From positions 1-21,966 of the IMG/VR virus record IMGVR_UViG_3300024267_000035: DNA of 21,966 nt; one strand, written 5' to 3'. Positions 13,863 to 20,428 of this stretch are shown here, piece after piece (positions within the stretch are counted from its first letter, which is position 1; each line of letters begins with the position of its first letter). Position numbers and translations under genes: made by a program. The notes below the pieces were generated by a model. The model was not told the DNA's origin, made no database searches, and saw only the letters and a list, made by a program, of their open reading frames with translations. The stretch comes from a virus.

Positions 13863-14231
13863 TTACAGTTTTTTACCTAGAGCTGCACCTAATGCGGCAC
13901 CTACAAGTCTAGAAGTTAATAAATCGTAAAACACACCTTTTTGAATACCAAGAACTTTTGCTAGCATTTTACCAATAGATTTCCCTAAAGCAAAACCGGT
14001 AAGTCCACCAATAATTGATCCAAAGAAACCTTCATTAGTCATCTCTTCATTAAGTCTCTCAATATCATAAGAACCATCTTCATTTTGATATTCTGAAGCA
14101 AAAGATTCTAATGCTGCATCTATTTTCTCTTCTAACTCCGGAGTCCAAGTTTCTTGAAGACCTTCATTAATAAGTTCCAAATCCTGTTCGTTAACAGCGT
14201 TTTCAATTAAATATGTATTAAATGTTTTCAT
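13863..14231 (-). CDS. Glycine-zipper protein with capsid-targeting-like N-terminus (122 aa)
   Basis: The N-terminus MKTFNTYLIENAVNE recalls the T4 targeting sequence (MKTYQEFIAE) more than any other gene here. Possible prohead-protease sites are VNE-Q (15) and INE-G (23). An acidic middle (25-65) is followed by GFFGSIIGGLTGFALGKSIG (68-87) and GAALGAALGKKL (111-122), glycine-zipper segments that form tightly packed or oligomeric membrane helices. The protein could be packaged and then insert in the host membrane on injection, or be a structural or holin-like protein. The ATATATAATA box is only one base before the ATG, too close for an ordinary leadered promoter. Confidence 0.65.
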   Translation of the reverse strand: MKTFNTYLIENAVNEQDLELINEGLQETWTPELEEKIDAALESFASEYQNEDGSYDIERLNEEMTNEGFFGSIIGGLTGFALGKSIGKMLAKVLGIQKGVFYDLLTSRLVGAALGAALGKKL

Positions 14232-14232
14232 G

Positions 14233-14242
14233 TATTATATAT
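14233..14242 (-). promoter_or_regulatory. ATATATAATA box adjoining a start codon
   Basis: Minus-strand ATATATAATA separated from the ATG at 14231 by one base. If it acts as a promoter, the message would be leaderless or start inside the gene and mainly serve the RuvC-like gene downstream; alternatively it is simply an A-rich translation start context. Confidence 0.3.
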
Positions 14243-14248
14243 CTTATT

Positions 14249-14803
14249 TTATTCTAATTCTAATCTAAGGTTTAATCTATTATAAAAGAACGTAACTTCA
14301 AATGTTTGAAAAGATGCAACGTTTTCTGCAAAATTTAAATTTAATTCATTAATAGAGTTCATGATACAATCTGTGAATTCCATATATGCTACTGATGCTC
14401 CTTCTGCATCTAATATTCTTAAAGTTAATGGAGATTCTATATGAGATTGCTTAGTAGATCTAGCGTAATACCATAAAAGTGTATCCATCATAATCCAATA
14501 ATTAATAAACCCATCTAGTAATTGCATACTAACTGTAAATTCTCTATTAATTGTGTTTTGTATTGGAATAGCACCCCTGTGATATCTTATAGAACCGTCA
14601 TTATCTTCTTGTGTTAACGGATTAAAAGAAACACCAGGTATATTAATACCTTGAATGCTATAATTTATAAAATCTACAGGTTCAGATAATAAACCACCTG
14701 GCACATTATTAATATATTTTTTATATTTATCAGCAACTTCTTTAGGTACAAATCCTCTAGGAAACCTAAAGTCGAATGAATTATTTCTACTATTTAAGAT
14801 CAT
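14249..14803 (-). CDS. gp19-like tail tube protein (184 aa)
   Basis: The C-terminal half reads like T4 gp19 and its homologues. INELNLNFAENVASFQTFEV (151-170) parallels the T4 stretch VGELQLDWDSNNEIQTFEV, and REFTVSMQLLDGF (87-99) parallels the T4 strand around DDWTVTVMND. Length (184) is slightly above T4 gp19 (163). gp19 polymerises into the inner tube of the contractile tail, through which DNA and internal proteins pass. Neighbouring structural genes support a tail role. A gp48/gp54-type tube-baseplate adaptor or a hub protein with the same tube fold is an alternative. Confidence 0.65.
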   Translation of the reverse strand: MILNSRNNSFDFRFPRGFVPKEVADKYKKYINNVPGGLLSEPVDFINYSIQGINIPGVSFNPLTQEDNDGSIRYHRGAIPIQNTINREFTVSMQLLDGFINYWIMMDTLLWYYARSTKQSHIESPLTLRILDAEGASVAYMEFTDCIMNSINELNLNFAENVASFQTFEVTFFYNRLNLRLELE

Positions 14804-14812
14804 TGTTTTTTA

Positions 14813-16876
14813 TTATTTCTTAAATTTACCAGACATGATCATATTCTCGTCAATGCCATTATTAACACTAATATAAAACTTATTGTTTTTCATACCTCTA
14901 ATAGTATTAGCATTAGCTTCACTTATTTTAAACAAAACTTCACCTTCACCCATATCAATATCCTTGTTTGATATATGATTAAATTTTAATTTTTGTTTTC
15001 CATCACCGAATGTTAATATTACATTTTCTGCATTTGTAAAAGAAATAAATTCTACATCATCACCTTTTCTTTTAGCAATCACAAATTTATAATATGAAGT
15101 AAATGGAGGTATATCAATATTTAGTTTAGTTTCATTCACAAACTCAGAAGTATCTACCTCAGTAATACTCTGTGTCATTATATTTTCATTAGAAGAATCA
15201 AACACTATTTTTGATTTTGATGCAATAACATTGTGTCTTTCTATAAATGTAGGAACATATTTTATACTTTTGGGCAAGTTGTCTGTGAATATTCCTTCTA
15301 TAATTTTATTAGAAGATAATTCAGGTAAAACATTATAAACTTCAGTTAACTGATTTGGGGAATTAATTTTTAACTTGTTTAATCTTTTACCATACTTTGC
15401 AGCCTGTGTTAAAGTTAAACTAGCTCTTTTTACTATTTGTGTATTATCAGTTTGATTCCAAATTCTCATAGTTACATCTACTGAAAAACTAGAAGCAGTA
15501 TTACTATTAATAATCACTGGTCTAAAAACAATAGGTGTATTGAAATCTTCATATTGTGTATACGATGTTTGGAATGTTTTAATATCAACACTTCCTATAG
15601 TTTCGAAAACATCAACATCAAACATTACAACTATATCATCTGAAGTCTTAGTTATTTGATTTAGTATGTACGCTTCAAAGGCTCCTATAGAATTATCTTT
15701 TTCTCCGTATATCTTAAAGTAATCACCATCAGTAGCATCTTCTACTACCACAGTAAAATCTTGAAATTCATCTTCTCTAGAAATAGTAAAACTATTCTCT
15801 TCACCTGTAAGGAAATAATCAAATCCATTAATAGTTTGTAATGTATCTATTAATTTAAATGTCATTTCATAATTAGAAGTTGGATCTAAATCACTAGAAC
15901 CTACACTTCCATCTCCATAAAATAAATCATTAAACTCTTCATTCTGTTCTACAAGAGTAGGAATTTTAATATCAATAAATTTACTATATAATGTCTCACC
16001 TAAAATAAAAGGTTTAGGATTAGCGTATTCATAGTTACTAGTATTTAAGTATACTAATTGTGTTAAATTGTTCCTGACACCTGAATTTCTTTTAGTTGCT
16101 ATTTCGAATAAAAACCCTTCATATCCTCTGGCAGCAAAACTATACCCACTTCTAAGATGTAACCTAATACTATCGTATTTGATATAATTAATATTTGCAG
16201 TTGCATTAGTTTGGTTGTTTAAAAGATCAGTTTCATTTCCACCGGCCCACTCAACGTTATTATTAACGTAATTAAACATTTCATAATCTCCTGTCGAATC
16301 ATAGCCTAGTAGTGCATATTTAGTACCAGTATTACCAGATTTTATAGCGTGATATCTTCCAATAGTTTGATTAATATCGTTTCCTGTATTTTCATCTGGA
16401 TTTGCAAATAATGGATTTGCTCTTGTGTCTACTATTATTTTACCTCCAATTAAACCTTCGTAAGAATATTCAATTATCCCATTTTGATTAGGTGTAAATT
16501 GAGCAATCTTAGTTACATCAGAATAAGAGTATATCCCTAAAGCTCCACTGATTTGAAATAAACTAGGATCTGTTAATAAACTTAAATTAAATTTATAAGT
16601 TTTTCCGTTTTGTAAAAGTAAAGTTCTTGATGCAAAGTTTTCAACTGATAAATATCCTGAAGTTTCTGTTACATCAAAGTTTACAACAGCACTACCTAAT
16701 TCATTAATTAAGTGTCTTTTTTCTGAAGTAATTCCTTTTACTGTGTCTAAGAATTTTACCTCACTACCATTATCGTCAACTTCTATTTGATATTTAGAAG
16801 GATTTCCTTGGTCATGATAAATAAATTCTAATAAAATATCAGAATCTAAGTAAAAATATCTGCTTGATTGAGCCAT
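14813..16876 (-). CDS. Large beta-rich virion structural protein, probably tail or baseplate (687 aa)
   Basis: This 687-residue protein is rich in Asn, Thr, Ser and aromatic residues. It contains many short alternating hydrophobic strands, no Cys, no membrane segment and no signal peptide. It looks like a multi-domain beta protein; VDVTMRIWNQTDNTQIVKRA (about 480-500) is reminiscent of an Ig-like or jelly-roll sandwich. The final 40 residues (KFYISVNNG ... MSGKFKK) form a compact ending. It sits directly between the tail tube-like gene and the membrane-anchored coiled-coil gene with gaps of only a few bases, so a tail/baseplate role is inferred. No specific T4 counterpart is recognised. Confidence 0.6.
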   Translation of the reverse strand: MAQSSRYFYLDSDILLEFIYHDQGNPSKYQIEVDDNGSEVKFLDTVKGITSEKRHLINELGSAVVNFDVTETSGYLSVENFASRTLLLQNGKTYKFNLSLLTDPSLFQISGALGIYSYSDVTKIAQFTPNQNGIIEYSYEGLIGGKIIVDTRANPLFANPDENTGNDINQTIGRYHAIKSGNTGTKYALLGYDSTGDYEMFNYVNNNVEWAGGNETDLLNNQTNATANINYIKYDSIRLHLRSGYSFAARGYEGFLFEIATKRNSGVRNNLTQLVYLNTSNYEYANPKPFILGETLYSKFIDIKIPTLVEQNEEFNDLFYGDGSVGSSDLDPTSNYEMTFKLIDTLQTINGFDYFLTGEENSFTISREDEFQDFTVVVEDATDGDYFKIYGEKDNSIGAFEAYILNQITKTSDDIVVMFDVDVFETIGSVDIKTFQTSYTQYEDFNTPIVFRPVIINSNTASSFSVDVTMRIWNQTDNTQIVKRASLTLTQAAKYGKRLNKLKINSPNQLTEVYNVLPELSSNKIIEGIFTDNLPKSIKYVPTFIERHNVIASKSKIVFDSSNENIMTQSITEVDTSEFVNETKLNIDIPPFTSYYKFVIAKRKGDDVEFISFTNAENVILTFGDGKQKLKFNHISNKDIDMGEGEVLFKISEANANTIRGMKNNKFYISVNNGIDENMIMSGKFKK

Positions 16877-16879
16877 GTT

Positions 16880-17683
16880 TTAAAATTGTAAAAATTTAGG
16901 TGACCAATAAAGTCCTACACCAATAGATGGTCCAGTACTAATCACTTGGTTATTGTTTAAATTAATTCCATATCCAACACCAAAACCAACTAGCCATCTA
17001 GATTTCTTTTGGTCTTTTCTATTTAATCTGCTATTAACTAAGTTTATATTTTCAATATCTTTAATCTCTAATCCAGGATAGCTTGTCGATAACTTTAATC
17101 TATCGGCTCCATTTACGTTCTCAATTGCAGCCATTAAACTTAAAGTTTGTGTCAATTCAAACTTAGTTTCCAATACTTTAAATTTTTCAAATTCATATTT
17201 AAAGGTAGAAAACCCTGTTAGTTTTCTAGAGTTACCATTACCAAAATCTTCTGATGATGCAAACGTAACTTTAGTAGTTGTTGTGTCAATGGTCTCAGTT
17301 GTAGTAGTTACATCTAAACTATCTGTAATTTCTAGGTTAGCCGAAATTAATGAGTTAACTTCTTTTAAGTCATCATTAAGTGCTAGCACTTTCTTATATT
17401 TTTTAGTCAACTTAGTTTGGCTAGATTCCATATTTGATAAATCAAATTCATAAGATCTAATCTGAGCAAGCTGATCACCATTATCATTTCTTAATATAGT
17501 AACAGAATCTTGAGCCGCTTTAAAATTATTAAGCTGTCTACCAGCATCTTCTTGTGCTAATTTAACGTCTTGTTTCAAAGAAGATATACTGTCACATTGT
17601 TTTAAAAACATTAAAACAAAAAGAGCACCCAACACAAAAGTGAGGGTGTTCTTATTACTAATAATTTTATTTATAATACTCAT
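16880..17683 (-). CDS. Inner-membrane anchor + coiled coil + outer-membrane-like C-terminus: candidate spanin-type lysis protein (267 aa)
   Basis: A single N-terminal membrane segment (about 13-27) lacks a signal-peptidase or lipobox site; Cys30 is preceded by LKQ, which is not a lipobox. A long Gln/Asp/Leu-rich coiled coil (31-115), a Thr-rich stretch (126-138) and then a basic segment (220-229) follow. The end, RWLVGFGVGYGI ... GPSIGVGLYWSPKFLQF, has two alternating strands and a terminal Phe like an outer-membrane beta-barrel signal. Similar endings occur in envelope-spanning phage proteins of Bacteroidota as I recall them. The topology would bridge inner and outer membranes, as spanins do, but in reverse of the known unimolecular spanins. 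A virion component is the alternative. The start directly follows the upstream stop (TAAATG). Confidence 0.5.
   Translation of the reverse strand: MSIINKIISNKNTLTFVLGALFVLMFLKQCDSISSLKQDVKLAQEDAGRQLNNFKAAQDSVTILRNDNGDQLAQIRSYEFDLSNMESSQTKLTKKYKKVLALNDDLKEVNSLISANLEITDSLDVTTTTETIDTTTTKVTFASSEDFGNGNSRKLTGFSTFKYEFEKFKVLETKFELTQTLSLMAAIENVNGADRLKLSTSYPGLEIKDIENINLVNSRLNRKDQKKSRWLVGFGVGYGINLNNNQVISTGPSIGVGLYWSPKFLQF
17611..17652 (-). terminator. Terminator-like hairpin with U-run inside the coiled-coil gene
   Basis: On the minus strand AAGAACACCC (17652-17643) pairs with GGGTGCTCTT (17630-17621), with one A-C mismatch. An inner CAC/GTG stem closes a TTTT loop, and TTTGTTTT follows. The form is that of an intrinsic terminator, yet it encodes residues 11-25 (the membrane segment) of the 267-aa protein. 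It may attenuate transcription, or be a chance result of the codons. Confidence 0.4.
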
Positions 17684-19048
17684 TTATTGCATAAATTGTT
17701 TTTCGCGATCCTCTTCAAGATTCTCAACGTTGTGTACTATTATACCATTTGCAAAATAAACATCAGCCTCTTCTACGTTAAAGGAATATGTTGTAAATCT
17801 CTCAGGTACCGCTATCAATTCTATAGATGTAATATCTACCCATTCATTGTCTTCATTTAAGAGCCAATCAGAATTAACAATATCTCTTACTTGTTTGAAG
17901 TAAATATCTCCTACAGTATCTTTTACTAGGACAGGATGTTCTTCTGTGATTTTTAATAATCCATTATTGAAGTCATAATATTTATCGAATTCTAAAACAG
18001 TAACATTAGTAACAGTCGTGTTTGTATACACAGATCCAAGAGTTTCTTCTCTTCTTTTCCATGATTTCCACTCTCCATCTAAACTAAATCCATCAAAATT
18101 AACAGATAATAAGTTATCTCCTACAACTACATCTTCTACTAATTTAGTTTCACCATTAGCTAACGTAAGTAATTCTCCAGCTACGTGACATCCGCCTCCG
18201 CCTCCGCCGCCACTATACGATGGCGTTGAAGATGGAACTGGTGTTGCAGTTGGATTAGGAATTGGTGTTGCAGTTGGTCCCGAACCTGAACCAGAGCCTG
18301 AACTATTAGTTGGACTTGGCGTAGCTGTATTTTTAGGACCTGAATCTGCTTCAAGCGTACAATACCAAGTATCTGATGTGCCATATGGTGCACTTACTGT
18401 ACAGTTAACATTCAGATCAGCAATTGGTGAAAAAGTTTTTGTAAACCTATAAGTTCCAGTAAATACGTTCGAATTGTTTGTTACAGTTGGTCCAGTTTGA
18501 TTTGAACCACTAACACCATTGGTACTAAAATTACTTGGCGCAGCTGGACTAGTGTTACCATCTGCTACGATTGTATATGATACATCAGTATTAAGACTAC
18601 TAGGTGCAAATATAAATCTATTACCAGACGTTGTATTAGTTGCAAATGTAAACGTTGGGTTTGGACCAGGTGTTGGTTGAACAGTTGGAACTGGCGTTGC
18701 AGTTGGTGGAACTGGCGTTGCAGTTGGTGGAACTGGCGTTGGATTTGGTACGTTCGTCGGAGCTGGCGTTGCAGTCGGAACCGAAGTCGGAACTGGCGTT
18801 GCAGTTGGATCAGGCACACCTACACCCTCAGCTTGATTCACAGTTATAGTGTCAACCGTTGTTGAATTAGCATGTCTAACAGTAAGTGTCGCACTACGTG
18901 CATCACCTGTGTTTTCTTGAAGTGTAATTGTCCAGTCATCGGAGTTAACAGAAACTCTTGTTATAGTAATCCAATTAGGAGTAGCATCCCATGAATAGGA
19001 TGTACTTACCGGTGTAATTGAGACAGTTCTTGTATAATCGTAGCTCAT
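17684..19048 (-). CDS. BACON-domain / Pro-Thr-repeat / Hint-domain virion protein (454 aa)
   Basis: Residues 1-75 are a BACON-type domain: strand pattern with W20, W26, W39, the NTGDARSATLTV stretch and a closing ITVNQ. BACON domains occur in Bacteroidota surface enzymes and in crAss-like phages and may bind glycans or mucin. A PTATPVP-type linker (78-130), a beta region with two Cys (131-240), a second Ser-Gly/PTATP linker and seven Gly (280-286) follow. The C-terminus is a Hint domain: C287 opens block A (VVVGDNLLS closes it), ITEEH371 is block B and FANGIIVHN440 block F. Residue 441 is Val, so protein splicing is unlikely, whereas cleavage at C287 or N440 is possible. The next gene upstream is a collagen-like fibre with the same linker repeats, so both are probably tail-tip or fibre proteins. 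Confidence 0.75.
   Translation of the reverse strand: MSYDYTRTVSITPVSTSYSWDATPNWITITRVSVNSDDWTITLQENTGDARSATLTVRHANSTTVDTITVNQAEGVGVPDPTATPVPTSVPTATPAPTNVPNPTPVPPTATPVPPTATPVPTVQPTPGPNPTFTFATNTTSGNRFIFAPSSLNTDVSYTIVADGNTSPAAPSNFSTNGVSGSNQTGPTVTNNSNVFTGTYRFTKTFSPIADLNVNCTVSAPYGTSDTWYCTLEADSGPKNTATPSPTNSSGSGSGSGPTATPIPNPTATPVPSSTPSYSGGGGGGGCHVAGELLTLANGETKLVEDVVVGDNLLSVNFDGFSLDGEWKSWKRREETLGSVYTNTTVTNVTVLEFDKYYDFNNGLLKITEEHPVLVKDTVGDIYFKQVRDIVNSDWLLNEDNEWVDITSIELIAVPERFTTYSFNVEEADVYFANGIIVHNVENLEEDREKQFMQ
17729..18190 (-). other. Hint (hedgehog/intein-type) autoprocessing domain
   Basis: It runs from Cys287 to Asn440 of the 454-aa protein. There is no homing endonuclease insert (154 residues only), it stands at the end of the protein and leaves only 14 residues after Asn440. 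This matches bacterial intein-like (BIL) domains rather than an intein interrupting a conserved gene. Confidence 0.8.
18681..18812 (-). repeat. 21-bp tandem repeats encoding PPTATPV linker
   Basis: The plus-strand unit ctggcgttgcagttggtggaa begins at 18691 and recurs at 18712, with a diverged copy at 18733 and related PTATP-coding units on either side. The encoded Pro/Thr/Ala chain is a stiff disordered spacer between BACON and the central domain. Copy number is likely to vary between relatives. Confidence 0.8.
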
Positions 19049-19086
19049 TTTATTATTTATGTTTTTATATTTATCTTGTTTTTATT

Positions 19087-20427
19087 TTAATAACTATTAG
19101 TTCCCGAACCTGTTCCAGAGCTAGTTCCTCCGCTTCCAGTTCCCGAACTAGTTCCTCCTCCGCCTAAGCTTTCACCATCATCTTCGATAATTTCGTTATC
19201 ACCACCTGAACCTGTTCCTGATCCTGTTCCTGAACCACCACCACTAGTTGGCGTTGCAGTTGGATTTGGCCCTGATCCACTGCCTGATCCACTAGTTGGC
19301 GTTGCAGTTGGATTTGGCCCTGATCCACTGCCTGATCCACTAGTTGGCGTTGCAGTTGGATTTGGTCCCGAACCACTACCCGATCCACTAGTTGGGGCTG
19401 GGGTTGGTTGTGCCGTTGGATTTGGTGTTGCAGTCGGATTAGGCACACTTGAACTTGGTGACCCGTCACTATTTGCATTAATGTTTCCACCTCCAATAGA
19501 AATAGTGTCAGTTACTACTGGACTTCCATCAGCATATGCATCAATGTTTCCACCTATAATTCCAATACTATCTGCTACTCCGCTACCACAATCTGTACAC
19601 AATTCTCTCCACTCTGGTGAACCACCGTTGTAATAATAAGCTTCAGCGATATCTAAATCACTATTAAATCTTATCATACCTACTTGTGGATTTAATGGTC
19701 TTTGTCCAGTTCCACCATAAGGCAACCTTACGTAACCTTTAAATTCAGCATTTATATCTACATCCAATATACCATTACCAGAAGTTTCTAAACTAAGGTT
19801 ATTTGATCCAGTTGTTTTAATTGTTACGCCTTCACCTTGAAAATAAGCATTAGAACTTGTAGCAACTAAAGATATCTTATTAGTAGTTGCGCCGAACTCT
19901 ATGTTACTGCTACCAAAATTATTTTTAAAAGCAAATCTTTTATAAGCTCCACTTTCTTCACTAGTTAATACTAAACCATGAACAGAGTCATGAAATAATT
20001 TTAGATAATTTGCAAAAACACCATCGGTTGCTATTGTTAATCTTGCATTTGTTGAAATATCACCGTCATTAGAATCTTCTTCAAATGTAGAATCCCCTAA
20101 CCAAATTATAGGAAGTTGTAAATCAGTTCCTCTTTTTGGTTTTAGAATAGTAACCTCATTTTGGCCATCTGAATTAGCATCTAATTCAACTTTATACCAT
20201 GGACTATCAGTTGCCCCTGAATCTCCTTTTAAACCAGTATTACCAATCTCACCTTTTTCTCCTTTTTGTCCAGTAGAACCAACTTGACCTTGATCTCCTT
20301 TTTGTCCCTTGGGACCGACAGGTCCACCTCCATTTGCCAATATTTGGTCAAAGTTATAGTTGATTTTTTCAAACTTAATAGAGTTCGAATCACTCGGGTG
20401 TAGTATCTCTTGAATGTTAATTGCCAT
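19087..20427 (-). CDS. Collagen-like tail fibre / fibritin-like protein (446 aa)
   Basis: The N-terminus MAINIQEILHPSDSNSIKFE, followed by NYNFDQILANGGG, is a virion-attachment-type segment that I recall from tail fibre proteins of T4-like phages. Thirteen Gly-X-Y triplets (35-73) follow, predicting a trimeric collagen-like rod. A beta region (about 77-270) holds LPYGGTGQRPLNPQVGMIRF and a CTDCGSG motif, typical of fibre tips. Two imperfect copies of an 18-20-residue unit (around DSIGIIGGNIDAYADGSP) come next. Finally there is a low-complexity tail of NPTATP/SGSGSGSGP repeats and Gly-Ser-Thr ending GTNSY. The tail resembles the linkers of the BACON-Hint protein encoded just downstream, suggesting that the two co-assemble or exchange sequence. 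Confidence 0.7.
   Translation of the reverse strand: MAINIQEILHPSDSNSIKFEKINYNFDQILANGGGPVGPKGQKGDQGQVGSTGQKGEKGEIGNTGLKGDSGATDSPWYKVELDANSDGQNEVTILKPKRGTDLQLPIIWLGDSTFEEDSNDGDISTNARLTIATDGVFANYLKLFHDSVHGLVLTSEESGAYKRFAFKNNFGSSNIEFGATTNKISLVATSSNAYFQGEGVTIKTTGSNNLSLETSGNGILDVDINAEFKGYVRLPYGGTGQRPLNPQVGMIRFNSDLDIAEAYYYNGGSPEWRELCTDCGSGVADSIGIIGGNIDAYADGSPVVTDTISIGGGNINANSDGSPSSSVPNPTATPNPTAQPTPAPTSGSGSGSGPNPTATPTSGSGSGSGPNPTATPTSGSGSGSGPNPTATPTSGGGSGTGSGTGSGGDNEIIEDDGESLGGGGTSSGTGSGGTSSGTGSGTNSY
19243..19386 (-). repeat. Three 48-bp tandem repeats in the fibre gene
   Basis: Units begin at 19243, 19291 and 19339 on the plus strand (each actagttggcgttgcagttg...), with a partial fourth from 19387. 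Each encodes the 16-residue NPTATPTSGSGSGSGP. The first two are identical; the third has a few silent changes. They are in frame and so are part of the protein. Confidence 0.9.
20209..20325 (-). other. Collagen-like Gly-X-Y rod, 13 triplets
   Basis: Residues 35-73 of the 446-aa protein follow an unbroken G-x-y periodicity (GPK GQK GDQ ... GLK GDS GAT), with Lys-Gly-Asp/Glu-rich triplets that favour a trimer without hydroxyproline. Confidence 0.85.
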
Positions 20428-20428
20428 T

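Noticed and set aside
18181-18819. Minus-strand frames rich in Gln/Leu/Arg (e.g. 18565-18819, 19164-19496)
   Set aside because: They are frame-shifted readings of the PTATP and Gly-Ser repeat regions, not independent genes.
17684-19048. A splicing intein
   Set aside because: The Hint domain is at the C-terminus, has Val after the HN pair, no endonuclease insert, and does not interrupt a conserved gene; an intein-like self-processing domain fits better.
19243-19386. CRISPR array or non-coding satellite
   Set aside because: The 48-bp units are contiguous without spacers, stay in frame and encode a 16-residue linker repeat.
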